Below, one piece after another: positions 15,183-24,775 of a stretch of 64,000 nt of DNA. The notes below the pieces were generated by a model, which had not been told where the DNA came from, did no database searches, and worked only from the letters and a program-made list of their open reading frames with translations. Numbering within the stretch: position 1 is the first letter of the stretch; each line of letters begins with the position of its first letter. Where the stretch lies: contig NZ_AQVB01000004.1 of assembly GCF_000372065.1 (NCBI RefSeq), positions 1 through 64,000 of the forward strand, in the 5' to 3' direction. Source of the DNA: Oligella urethralis DSM 7531 (GTDB lineage: Bacteria > Pseudomonadota > Gammaproteobacteria > Burkholderiales > Burkholderiaceae_B). A program made the translations under genes and the position numbers.

Positions 15183-16358
15183 TTACTTCTGTGCTGCAAT
15201 ATCATCCCACTTTTTGTGAGCACCTTCTTTAAAGAGGTGAGGGGCAGTGATTTGTTTCATATACTTGTTGTTCCACTCACCATCAACCTTGATTTCCAGG
15301 GCCGCTCCCAAGTTAACTGATTCAATTAAGTTGTGATTCAGGTAAACATAGACACCGGGTTGCTTGAAGGTGTACATAGCAGCACCTGCAGAACCGGCAG
15401 CAATAGACCAAGTCTCAAGACCAGTCATCGGCGTTTCGTGGAGATTACCCCTTTCCCAAACATATTCACCGTGACCACCAATTAAGTGCGGATAGGTGAA
15501 GCGGTTAGCCTGAGAGTGGATTAGCATAATCGTTTCACCCACGTTAGCAGTTAAGGCATTGTCGCCAGTGTAAGCACCTTTACGGTCACCAAAGGTGATA
15601 TGCGAAGGGATTAAGCTATTCATGGCTAAACGGTCATCAGGGTAGGATTCACCAGCTGTTGCATAGCGCTTGTACTCACCGTTTTCATCTTTAGGAATAT
15701 AGAAATCCTGTTCACCAATATAGAAAGCTTTGTCGTATTTTAGCTGGTTACCATCTTTATCACGTAAACCCTTTTCTGGAATGACCATGATGGCACCGTT
15801 CATACCGTGGGTAACGTGCCAAGGGATCATAGCACCACCAGGCGCACAGTGATAAATGTGTACCCCTGGCTTGTCAGCCTTAAATCGTAAAGTTACCTCT
15901 TGACCTGGCGCCACAAAGGTTAGATCACCGCCACCCAAAGCACCAGTCGCAGCGTGGAAGTCGATATTGTGAACTAATTCGTTTTTAGATAAGTTAATCA
16001 GTTTTAGCTCAACATAGTCGCCTTCATGTACCACAATCATAGGACCTGGTACCGAGCCATGGAAAGTAAAGGCCCACATGAAGACACCAGGCTCAACCTC
16101 AATTTCTCGTTCATCAATGTACATTTCAATCTCGACAATGCGCGGGCTGTCGGGACGCTCTAAACTATGCTCAGGTAGGAAAGGAGGTTTGACAAGCTCT
16201 TGGGTGACACGTGGTAGCTTGTCAACTTCCGGAGCATCAATTACTTCATAGCCTGGCAAGCCACCTTTGTTAACGGGTGCTGAGGCGTCTTGTGCCATGA
16301 CCCAAGGGCTAAAGCTCATGGTGCTAGCTAATGCGATTAATAAAAGTTTTTTCTTCAT
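15183..16358 (-). CDS. nirK: Copper-containing nitrite reductase NirK
   Basis: A 391-residue periplasmic enzyme that reduces nitrite to nitric oxide in denitrification. A signal peptide ends near VMA/QD (residue 22). Type 1 copper ligands are H130, C171, H181 and M186; type 2 ligands are H135, H170 and the His in YVYLNHN near 348. The catalytic Asp is D133 in HNIDFH, and the second active-site His is probably in TYPHLIGGH. All key residues are present. The gene is preceded by a perfect FNR-type site and followed by copper-delivery genes. The trimeric two-cupredoxin fold is known for the family. Confidence 0.96.
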   Translation of the reverse strand: MKKKLLLIALASTMSFSPWVMAQDASAPVNKGGLPGYEVIDAPEVDKLPRVTQELVKPPFLPEHSLERPDSPRIVEIEMYIDEREIEVEPGVFMWAFTFHGSVPGPMIVVHEGDYVELKLINLSKNELVHNIDFHAATGALGGGDLTFVAPGQEVTLRFKADKPGVHIYHCAPGGAMIPWHVTHGMNGAIMVIPEKGLRDKDGNQLKYDKAFYIGEQDFYIPKDENGEYKRYATAGESYPDDRLAMNSLIPSHITFGDRKGAYTGDNALTANVGETIMLIHSQANRFTYPHLIGGHGEYVWERGNLHETPMTGLETWSIAAGSAGAAMYTFKQPGVYVYLNHNLIESVNLGAALEIKVDGEWNNKYMKQITAPHLFKEGAHKKWDDIAAQK

Positions 16359-16474
16359 ATTCCTATCCTTAAAAAGATAAGTTGTAGGGGAGTACTACTA
16401 TTTTTCATCTCATATAGAGGTGCATTAAAAAACTGACTAGTTATTTGTATTTTATATGAAATACGCATCCCATT

Positions 16475-16496
16475 AATATGTATCTAATATGTATCT
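16475..16496. promoter_or_regulatory. Two head-to-tail 11-bp repeats before nirK
   Basis: Two perfect adjacent copies of AATATGTATCT (16475-16485 and 16486-16496) lie about 120-140 bases upstream of the nirK ATG. The 11-base period puts them on one face of the helix, as for a regulator binding in tandem. On the minus strand each copy reads AGATACATATT, loosely like an NsrR half-site. The regulator is unknown. Confidence 0.45.
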
Positions 16497-16555
16497 TTAT
16501 GTTAATAATCTTACGCTATGAACCTGCTGTAAACAATGTGTAATGATTTGAAAAA

Positions 16556-16569
16556 TTGATCTAGATCAA
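16556..16569. promoter_or_regulatory. FNR/DNR-type binding site upstream of nirK
   Basis: TTGATCTAGATCAA is a perfect match to the FNR-family palindrome TTGAT-N4-ATCAA, about 200 bases upstream of the nirK start. It implies activation at low oxygen or by nitric oxide (FNR, DNR or NnrR). I could not place the -10 element with confidence. Confidence 0.8.
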
Positions 16570-16739
16570 GCTATTTGGTGTTGTTTTATGGAAATTTTTT
16601 GTGTCCAATAAATTCATAATCTATGGTGCTATGTTTTGTTTAGCAAAAAAAACGAAGAGGGTTAACAATAGCGATATGAAAGTCGATTTCAAACTGATTG
16701 GGCTTGAGTAAAGTTCAGTTTTTTAACTCAGGATGCACG

Positions 16740-17272
16740 ATAACCATCCCTTAAATTGAACCAAGAGCGATATAGATGGACTTGTTGACGATGCGCTGAT
16801 TCTCCCTAACCTTCAGCACAATGCAATCCAGGTAGACGATAGGGTAGATGGCGCCCAGCGGGCGATTCTGCCATTCGGTTAACTCATCAATCACCTTATC
16901 CGTGACATGGCTGATTAGGGTGGCGGAGACGTCCACATCGTAGCATTCCTGCAAGGTATCGGCAATCGCACGGGTCGTCATGCCCTTGGCGTACAAGGCG
17001 ATAATTTGCTCATCCAAGACGCCGGTGCGTGTCTGGTTCTTCTTGATGATTTGTGGCTCAAAGGTGCCGTTACGGTCTCTAGGAATGTCCAGCTCAACCT
17101 TGGATTGATTGGTCTTAAGCGTCTTCTTGCTGTAACCGTTGCGGCTATGGCCGTCCGTTTTAGTGTTTTAGTGCTAATTGCTTGATTAACGATTGAATGA
17201 TGTCGTCTTGAGTCATGTAACTTCCCATGTGAAATACTCACATGAAGGATATCGGATTAAAGGAAGTTACAT
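16740..17272 (-). pseudogene. Deleted IS256-type transposase
   Basis: Remains of a mutator/IS256-family transposase. The N-terminal start (ATG 17216, MTQDDIIQSLIKQLAL) runs into TAA after 18 codons. A different frame then gives a stretch with NGYSKKTLKTN and VELDIPRDRNGTFEPQIIKK, continuing to ALYAKGMTTRAIADTL and YPIVYLDCIVLKVREN at 17017-16751, where the family DDE core begins; it stops just after YIALG. Both a frame-changing deletion near 17160 and loss of the C-terminal half are needed to explain it. It cannot be active by itself. Confidence 0.8.
17215..17272. repeat. Nested inverted repeats at the IS256-type remnant end
   Basis: An 11-bp inverted repeat ATGTAACTTCC/GGAAGTTACAT (17215-17225, 17262-17272) encloses a perfect 6-bp hairpin CATGTG/CACATG (17226-17231, 17239-17244). 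It overlaps the transposase start codon, so it probably belongs to the element end or its translation control. Confidence 0.55.
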
Positions 17273-17289
17273 AAAATTATTTACAGGCT

Positions 17290-17682
17290 CTAATTTGTTA
17301 ATGCCAATTGAGCGATATAACCAGAACGACTTTTGCCAGCTTCTTTTGCTTTGGCATCAATCCTAGCCAGTATGCGTTTAGGCAATGTGATATTAACTCT
17401 TTCGATATGATCATCAAATAAGTCTGGATTAATCTCCACGATAGCCCATATCCAGTCTTTATAATCAGGATCATCCTTATATTTATCAATAGAACTAGCT
17501 TTCGGAACTACTTCACCATTATCCAAGGCTTCCTCAATCCACAACTCTATTGCCTCTTTGGCATTTTCAATTGCCTCATTCACACCTTCATCAGCGGCCG
17601 AAAAACACCCTGGCAAATCAGGAACCACTACGCCCCAAGCCGTGTGCTCATCACCGGGTTCAATAACAATAGGATATTTCAT
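17290..17682 (-). CDS. hicB: HicB antitoxin
   Basis: A 130-residue antitoxin of the HicAB system. The N-terminal half is the HicB partial RNase-H-like fold (MKYPIVIE, WGVVVPDLPGCFSAADEGVNEAIENAKEAI) and the C-terminal part (about residues 93-130: ERVNITLPKRILARIDAKAKEAGKSRSGYIAQLA) is a ribbon-helix-helix DNA-binding domain that represses the operon. It follows hicA after a 13-base gap. The IS256-type remnant lies just downstream, so the pair sits in a mobile-element hot spot. Confidence 0.93.
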   Translation of the reverse strand: MKYPIVIEPGDEHTAWGVVVPDLPGCFSAADEGVNEAIENAKEAIELWIEEALDNGEVVPKASSIDKYKDDPDYKDWIWAIVEINPDLFDDHIERVNITLPKRILARIDAKAKEAGKSRSGYIAQLALTN

Positions 17683-17695
17683 TCTTTAACTCCTT

Positions 17696-17878
17696 TTATT
17701 TCAGACCTGCCTGTTTAAGCAATTTATTAACGATGCCTTTACCCAAATCTTTTTTAGGGTGCGGAACGCTAATATGGCCAGGCAATGTTGGGTGACGGAA
17801 AACATGATGCGAGCCCCGTACATTCCTAAGCTGCCAGCCATTTGCCTCAAGGTGTTTGATAAGGTCTTTGCTATTCAT
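17696..17878 (-). CDS. hicA: HicA toxin
   Basis: A 60-residue mRNA interferase of the HicAB system with the double-stranded-RNA-binding-like fold. Typical marks are MNSKDLIKHLEANGW, the catalytic His in VRGSHHVFRHP and PHPKKDLGKGIVNKLLKQAGL. I place the start at 17878; another ATG at 17896 lies inside the promoter palindrome, where a TATAAT element (17891-17886) would put the transcript start at about 17879. Translation may therefore be leaderless. Toxin first, antitoxin second is the usual hicAB order. Confidence 0.9.
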   Translation of the reverse strand: MNSKDLIKHLEANGWQLRNVRGSHHVFRHPTLPGHISVPHPKKDLGKGIVNKLLKQAGLK

Positions 17879-17880
17879 GG

Positions 17881-17895
17881 TGTGTATTATACACA
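17881..17895. promoter_or_regulatory. hicAB -10 element inside a 7-1-7 palindrome
   Basis: TGTGTATTATACACA is a perfect palindrome around one base and contains TATAAT on the minus strand. A repressor bound here, most simply the HicB ribbon-helix-helix domain, would block RNA polymerase. A loose -35 (TTTGTA) lies 18 bases upstream. Confidence 0.65.
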
Positions 17896-17896
17896 T

Positions 17897-18263
17897 AAAA
17901 TAAATTCAATACAAATAAGGTTTAGCCTTATGTGTCTTTTCTAAGCGCCGCCTTGGAACTTAAAATGGCAGCAGTTTCATCTTTTAAAAGAAGAAATATC
18001 ACCCACAAAAAATTAGCAACAGTGTCAAGCGATACCCCCTCTAAATTAATACAGCTCAACTGTAGAAGTTTCCTTACCATTAATTTATAGTTAGGCGTTT
18101 TACGATGAGAAAACGCAAGAGTGAAGAACAGTTCAGAGAGGCTCTAGCGGCATAAAGTGAGCAGAAAGTGCTTGGTCATTAAAGCCTTTTCTTAAACGAC
18201 TCTGCCACTAGGTAAATTTGCGTCAGTTTATTGATTTAATAAGCTTTATCCTTATAAACGTAG
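17897..18263. other. Stretch between hicA and guaB
   Basis: About 370 bases with no full gene. A 16-codon frame at 18105-18155 (MRKRKSEEQ) faintly recalls the beginning of IS3-type orfA, so the stretch may be another worn insertion-sequence end. Confidence 0.35.
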
Positions 18264-19754
<1,491 letters not shown>

Positions 19755-19778
19755 TCTTGTCCTTTTGTGGAAATAATC

Positions 19779-21374
19779 ATGATGCATCAAAAGATTTTAA
19801 TTCTTGATTTTGGCTCACCTCTCACTCAATTGATTGCGCGCCGTGTTCGTAAGGCGGGTGTGCTTAGTGAGGTTTTTCCCGCAGATGTGGATGAGAGCTT
19901 CTTGCGTGAACAAATCAATCAGCAGGGTGTCAAGGGGATTATTTTATCCGGCGCTAACCCTGACGATGTGACGACTGCGCAGGGAGTGACTCTATCGCCA
20001 TTCGTATTTTTAGCAGATGTACCTGTACTCTCTATTGGTCACGGTATGCACGTGATGGCAAAGCAACTGGGCGGTGAAGTGGCTGCCGTTGAAGAGCAGC
20101 GCTTCAGTCAGGTGCGTGTTAACACGAAGGGTAATAGTCCTTTATTTGCCACCTTATCTGACGGTCGTTCGGCTGAAGGCTTAAATCAGTTAGATGTTTG
20201 GATGAGTGAAGGTACTCAGCTTACTGAGTTACCTGCCGGCTTTACGGTGATTGCAACAGCTAAAAACTGCCAAATAGCCGCTATCGCAGATGAGCTGCGT
20301 GGCTTTTATGGGTTACAGTTCCATCCGGAAGTTAGCAATACCAAGCAGGGTGAGGCTTTACTACGTCGCTTTGTGCTTGATATTTGCGAATGTGATGGTG
20401 ATTGGACAATGGCCTCTTATGCCGAGGAAATGATCGATCGTATCCGTGAAGAGGTAGGTGACGAGCAGGTCCTGTTAGCCCTATCAGGCGGGGTGGATTC
20501 TTCAGTGGCGGCGGTTTTAATTCATCGCGCTATCGGTTCTCAACTGACATGCGTGTTTGTAGACCACGGGATGTTGCGCCTCTTCGAAGCGAAGCAGGTG
20601 ATGGATGTGATGCGTGAGCACTTGGGCTTAAATATCATTCATATTAATGCGGTTGAGCGCTTTATGAATGAGCTCCAAGGGGTAACTGATCCAGAGCAGA
20701 AGCGTAAGATTATCGGTCGTGAGTTCGTCGAAATCTTCCAAGAAGAAGCGGCGAAAATGCCCAATGCTAAATGGCTTGCTCAAGGCACGATTTATCCTGA
20801 TGTGATTGAATCGCTTGCCGGTAAGCACGGTGTTGCGGTGAAGTCTCACCATAATGTCGGCGGCTTGCCAGACACTTTAAGTATGAAGCTTTTAGAGCCA
20901 CTACGTGAGTTGTTCAAAGATGAGGTTCGTGAGCTTGGTGTTGCCTTAGGTCTACCTGAGAAAATGGTTTATCGCCATCCATTCCCAGGTCCTGGTTTGG
21001 GCGTACGTATCCTAGGCGAAGTGAATCAGGATTATGCGGATATTTTACGTCGTGCTGATGCAATTTTTGTTGAGGAACTGCGGAACGCAATTGACGCTGA
21101 AACGGGTAAAAATTGGTACGATCTGACCTCGCAGGCCTTTGCCGTATTCCTACCAGTGAAATCGGTGGGGGTGAGTGAGGGTATTCGAGTGTATGACTAT
21201 GTGGTGGCATTGCGTGCAATTCAAACCAATGACTTTATGAATGCACGTTGGGCACCTTTACCATATGAGTTGCTTGCATATATCTCAGACCGCATTATTA
21301 ATGAGGTGCGTGGTATTAGTCGAGTGGTTTATGATATCTCAGGTAAACCACCAGCAACGATTGAATGGGAATAG
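19779..21374 (+). CDS. guaA: GMP synthase with degenerate glutaminase domain
   Basis: A 531-residue protein converting XMP to GMP with ATP and ammonia. The ATP-pyrophosphatase half is intact (LSGGVDSS at 235-242, FVDHGMLR, and the C-terminal dimer domain ending in PPATIEWE). The N-terminal glutamine amidotransferase half is not: the nucleophile elbow that normally reads G-I-C-Y-G-M reads S-I-G87-H-G-M, so the catalytic cysteine is glycine. FGSQYTQ reads [12 protein letters not shown] reads LSGAN and MSHGD reads MSEGT. His182 and Glu184 (FHPE) remain. Prediction: ammonia-dependent only, unless another amidotransferase helps. Two adjacent ATG codons could start it. Confidence 0.93.
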   Translation: MMHQKILILDFGSPLTQLIARRVRKAGVLSEVFPADVDESFLREQINQQGVKGIILSGANPDDVTTAQGVTLSPFVFLADVPVLSIGHGMHVMAKQLGGEVAAVEEQRFSQVRVNTKGNSPLFATLSDGRSAEGLNQLDVWMSEGTQLTELPAGFTVIATAKNCQIAAIADELRGFYGLQFHPEVSNTKQGEALLRRFVLDICECDGDWTMASYAEEMIDRIREEVGDEQVLLALSGGVDSSVAAVLIHRAIGSQLTCVFVDHGMLRLFEAKQVMDVMREHLGLNIIHINAVERFMNELQGVTDPEQKRKIIGREFVEIFQEEAAKMPNAKWLAQGTIYPDVIESLAGKHGVAVKSHHNVGGLPDTLSMKLLEPLRELFKDEVRELGVALGLPEKMVYRHPFPGPGLGVRILGEVNQDYADILRRADAIFVEELRNAIDAETGKNWYDLTSQAFAVFLPVKSVGVSEGIRVYDYVVALRAIQTNDFMNARWAPLPYELLAYISDRIINEVRGISRVVYDISGKPPATIEWE

Positions 21375-21448
21375 TTACTCGCTCAAGTCAAACTCCTTAG
21401 TATGACTCGCAACGATTCAAAGTGCTTCACGCTTTGATCGAAGTAATT

Positions 21449-21497
21449 GACGGTAAATCAAAAACGGATGTGATGTTTTTGTTTTACCGTCTTTTTT
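21449..21497 (+). terminator. guaBA terminator
   Basis: A 9-bp perfect outer stem GACGGTAAA/TTTACCGTC (21449-21457 with 21483-21491) with further inner A/T pairing is followed by six T, 75 bases past guaA. Confidence 0.85.
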
Positions 21498-21534
21498 ATG
21501 ATGTTAAGGCATACAGCAACACGTCCTCATCACT

Positions 21535-22845
21535 TTAATTCATGGCGACCACTTCCAACCACCAAACTAATGCCACGAGTGTGCTCAGTAGTACCGGTGG
21601 GGTGATGATAAGGCCGATTTTCATGTATTGGCCCCAGCTGATACGATAGCCTTTTTGCGCTAATATATGTAGCCACAGTAGGGTAGCTAAACTGCCAATC
21701 GGTGTGAATTTAGGTCCTAAATCATTGCCGATGATATTGGCATAAATCATTAACTCCTTGGTGCTTGCAGCGATATTTGCCTGTTCGATTGCTAAAGCGC
21801 CGACGAGGGTAGAGGGGAGGTTATTGACAATTGAGGCAAAGATGGCACTCAGAAAACCCGTGCCGATGGTGGCAATAAAGTCACCTTGGCCTGCGAGCCA
21901 TTGCAAAGCCATTGCCCCATAGTTGCCTAGCCCCGCATTACTTAGCCCGTACACCACTAAATACATGGCGAGTGAGAACCACACGATTTGCCATGGCGCA
22001 TATTTTAAGACCTGACCGAGGGGAATGGCCGCATCCTGGCCACGGTTCCAGCAGCGACCAGCAATGATAATTAATAATAGGGCGGCGCTACCTGTGACGA
22101 GAGAAATGGGCACATTAAGGGGGCCGGTAATAAAATAGGCAAGTAATAGCAAGGTCAAAATAGGAAAGCTCGCTTTAAAAAGCAAGGGATCGCGAATTGC
22201 TGAACTGGGTACGTCCAGCGTTGCCACATCATAGCGTTTGGGGATATCCTTTCTAAAAACAATCCACAGCACGCCTAAGGTAGCGGCTAAGGAAGCAAGA
22301 TTGACTGGCACCATGACTATTGCGTATTGAGCAAAGCTGAGACCGAAGAAATTGGCGCTGACAATATTGACTAGATTGGAAATCACGAGTGGTAGGCTCG
22401 TGCTATCCGCCACAAAACCCGTGGCGATAATAAAAGCAAAGGCGGCCTTAGGGGAAAATTTCATTTGCAGCAAAATAGCGATCACAATGGGTGTGAGTAG
22501 TAGCACCGCACCGTCATTAGCGAAAAATGCAGTCACCACCGCACCAAGCAAAATTATCAATGGAAATAGTTGATGTCCACGACCATTACCCCAACGTGCT
22601 ATATATAAGGCAGCCCAGGCAAAAAAGCCAGCTGCGTCTAAGATAAGGGAAATAATTATCAGTGCGACGAAGGTTAGGGTTGCATCCCACACAATTTGCC
22701 ACACCACAGCCACATCAGACCATTCAACCACGCCTAGCATAAGTGCAAGTATCGCACCCCCGCCGGCACTCCAGCCGATGCTCAAGCCTTTAGGTTGCCA
22801 GATAACAAGACTCAGGGTGAGGATAAAAATCAGTAGCGCAAGCAT
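21535..22845 (-). CDS. arsB: Arsenite/antimonite efflux permease ArsB
   Basis: A 436-residue inner-membrane efflux carrier with about 12 membrane segments, extruding arsenite. Family-typical stretches are LVIWQPKGLSIGWSAGGGA near the N-terminus, FFANDGAVLLLTPIVIA, SLPLVISNLVNIVSANFFGL and, near the C-terminus, NDLGPKFTPIGSLATLLWLHIL. The length fits E. coli ArsB (429). No arsR, arsC or arsA lies nearby, so regulation cannot be of the usual ars-operon kind. It lies between guaA and dusC on the opposite strand to guaBA. Confidence 0.92.
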   Translation of the reverse strand: MLALLIFILTLSLVIWQPKGLSIGWSAGGGAILALMLGVVEWSDVAVVWQIVWDATLTFVALIIISLILDAAGFFAWAALYIARWGNGRGHQLFPLIILLGAVVTAFFANDGAVLLLTPIVIAILLQMKFSPKAAFAFIIATGFVADSTSLPLVISNLVNIVSANFFGLSFAQYAIVMVPVNLASLAATLGVLWIVFRKDIPKRYDVATLDVPSSAIRDPLLFKASFPILTLLLLAYFITGPLNVPISLVTGSAALLLIIIAGRCWNRGQDAAIPLGQVLKYAPWQIVWFSLAMYLVVYGLSNAGLGNYGAMALQWLAGQGDFIATIGTGFLSAIFASIVNNLPSTLVGALAIEQANIAASTKELMIYANIIGNDLGPKFTPIGSLATLLWLHILAQKGYRISWGQYMKIGLIITPPVLLSTLVALVWWLEVVAMN

Positions 22846-22889
22846 AACAAAAGCGGTGGGTAGTAGATAAAATAAGTGCGTAGCCTTAA

Positions 22890-23891
22890 TTAATTCAGCT
22901 TAAGGCTGGCTTCCTGTCCCGGCTGCCTGCTCGCCTTAGTCACTTCCTGTTGTAATCGTGACTTGGCCTCAGCCAATAAGCGAATGACTTTAATGTGTTG
23001 CCACAGGGCTTTAGCTTCAGGATAATGGGTTGACATCATGGCGAGCCATTGTTTATAGCGTCCGAGTAGGCGTGATTCGGTGGTCTTCGGACCATAGAGT
23101 AGCGCTCGGCCATCTAGAAAGCGTAGCTGCATCTGCACCAAATCAAACCAGCTAAATAGGTGACTGTCCGAATCTTGACGTATGCAATGTGTGATGTCGG
23201 GCGTGGTGACGGCAGCACGACCAATCATTAAATCCTTGCAACTCGATTCGGATTGACATTGCTTGGCATCGGCATTATTCCAAATTTCACCATTGGCAAT
23301 TACATTAATTTTAAGTGCCTCACGGATAGGACGTACCTGGTCCCAAAAAGCAGGGGGTTTGTAGCCTTCAGCCTTAGTTCTTGCATGCACGGTAAGCCAG
23401 GCAGCGCCAGCATCCTCAATGGCATGGGCATTGTCCAAGGTAAAATTACGATCCATATAACCCAGACGCATTTTGGCGGAGACTGGCACCTCAGCTGGAA
23501 CGGCCTCACGCACGGCTTTTACCAGTTGATAAATGGTTTCAGGCTCATCTAAGAGCACTGAGCCGCCACGATGTCGATTAACGGTTTTGGCGGGGCAGCC
23601 AAAATTCATATCAATGGCGGGCGCACCTAATTCGACCGCTCGATAGGCATTGGCAGCTAGCATATCTGGATTATTGCCCAAGAGCTGTACGTGTACGGGG
23701 GTGCCAGCCGCTGTTTTGCCGCCATTTGCCAATTCCGGGCAAGACAGATAAAACGTGCTTTTAGGTAATAAGCTGTCGGTGATGCGTATAAACTCTGTCA
23801 CGCACCAGTCAAAAGCGCCTGTCGCACTGAGTAAATCACGCATTAATGGATCGGTTAAGCCCTCCATCGGGGCAAGAACAAGTTTCACCAT
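22890..23891 (-). CDS. dusC: tRNA-dihydrouridine synthase (DusC-like)
   Basis: A 333-residue flavoenzyme reducing uridine in the tRNA D-loop. The FMN-binding TIM barrel starts with LVLAPMEGLTDPLMRDLL. The catalytic Cys is in NFGCPAKTVNRHRGGSVLL (about residue 98) and the FMN phosphate site is near IGRAAVTTPDI. The separate N-terminal motif MEG rather than MAG, and the overall length, point to the DusC (U16) subgroup. The divergent small gene at 23998 starts 106 bases away. A cytoplasmic tRNA-modification role is known for the family. Confidence 0.92.
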   Translation of the reverse strand: MVKLVLAPMEGLTDPLMRDLLSATGAFDWCVTEFIRITDSLLPKSTFYLSCPELANGGKTAAGTPVHVQLLGNNPDMLAANAYRAVELGAPAIDMNFGCPAKTVNRHRGGSVLLDEPETIYQLVKAVREAVPAEVPVSAKMRLGYMDRNFTLDNAHAIEDAGAAWLTVHARTKAEGYKPPAFWDQVRPIREALKINVIANGEIWNNADAKQCQSESSCKDLMIGRAAVTTPDITHCIRQDSDSHLFSWFDLVQMQLRFLDGRALLYGPKTTESRLLGRYKQWLAMMSTHYPEAKALWQHIKVIRLLAEAKSRLQQEVTKASRQPGQEASLKLN

Positions 23892-23997
23892 TGAGGAAAA
23901 ATCAAAACCCTTATGTTTGAAGCTGTTAGTATAGCTAAGTTAATAGCCAATCATTGTTTTTCAAAACAAAGCGACACAAATAGTAGGAGTAAGGATT

Positions 23998-24216
23998 ATG
24001 CCACTACAAGCCGGTATTTATCGTCATTATAAGGGGCAGTTGTATCAGGTTTTTCGCGTAGTAAAGCACAGTGAAACAGAAGAGGACTTAGTCTATTACC
24101 AATGCTTATATGGTGACTATTCCTATTGGGTGCGACCATTGGCGATGTTTACTGAGGAAGTACGTGATACCGAGGGGCGCAGGGTACCTCGTTTTGCATT
24201 AATTAAAGCGCTCTAA
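23998..24216 (+). CDS. DUF1653 protein
   Basis: A 72-residue protein of the DUF1653 family. The pattern GIYRHYKGQLYQVFRVVKHSETEEDLVYYQCLY and the ending WVRPLAMFTEEV are typical. It looks like a small SH3-like beta barrel. Function is not established. An AGGAGTAAGG site lies 4 bases before the ATG. It is a single gene, divergent from dusC. Confidence 0.85.
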   Translation: MPLQAGIYRHYKGQLYQVFRVVKHSETEEDLVYYQCLYGDYSYWVRPLAMFTEEVRDTEGRRVPRFALIKAL

Positions 24217-24339
24217 GCATTGCTAGTTGTGGAACTTAAGTGCTCACAAGGCAAAACGCGGAGCCCCTCTATCCCTTAACAGTTAATTACTGAGTAGCAG
24301 GGAGTGACAAGACCTGCAGCCCGAAACAATGGTTTGACT

Positions 24340-24717
24340 TTAAAACAACCAGGTGTTTGGCTGATTAATGACTTTATTATCCACAAACAACACCATGCCT
24401 TTCACGATACGAATCACGTACCATACGGCGGTTAAGAAGGCAAGCAGGATACCGATAAAAATGAAGCTTAAGATAAAACTGATAAAGCTATATAAAATAA
24501 AGATCCAAAAGGTACGGATTAAGTAGGTGATGTGACTTTCATAGCGTGTGTTCTGATATTCATCACGCTTGAGGTAAGCCATCACCACACCAGCTAAGGT
24601 GACAAGACCGCCAGTTAAAATGCCGACGGCAAAGATAATATAAGTGATCAGCAAATAGTTTTTTTGCTTTTCAGTGACTTGCTTGTAATTAGTTAATTCG
24701 TGTGTAAAGTCTTGCAT
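24340..24717 (-). CDS. DUF4870-like small membrane protein
   Basis: A 125-residue inner-membrane protein with three hydrophobic segments (about residues 21-50, 64-100 and a short third one). The layout of an N-terminal soluble helix, then a GGLVTLAGVVMAYLKRDE turn and a C-terminal YVIRIVKGMVLF amphipathic helix matches the DUF4870/YccF-like group of proteobacterial membrane proteins. No enzymatic motif. It lies downstream of rho on the same strand, beyond rho's terminator. Confidence 0.6.
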   Translation of the reverse strand: MQDFTHELTNYKQVTEKQKNYLLITYIIFAVGILTGGLVTLAGVVMAYLKRDEYQNTRYESHITYLIRTFWIFILYSFISFILSFIFIGILLAFLTAVWYVIRIVKGMVLFVDNKVINQPNTWLF

Positions 24718-24731
24718 TGTTGATTTTCAGT

Positions 24732-24764
24732 AAAAAGCGCAAATGCTCTTATCCACATTTGCGC
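24732..24764 (-). terminator. Intrinsic terminator after rho
   Basis: A 9-bp perfect stem GCGCAAATG/CATTTGCGC (24737-24745 with 24756-24764) is followed on the minus strand by five T. It directly follows the rho stop. Confidence 0.85.
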
Positions 24765-24775
24765 AACAAGTCTGT

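Larger units (their letters stand above)
16359..16740. other. nirK upstream control region
   Basis: About 380 bases between nirK and the transposase remnant. It holds an FNR-type site and an 11-bp tandem direct repeat, listed separately. No gene is visible in it. Confidence 0.6.

Noticed and set aside
18105-18155. Small peptide gene before guaB
   Set aside because: Only 16 codons with no clear ribosome site; more likely a chance frame or an insertion-sequence remnant.
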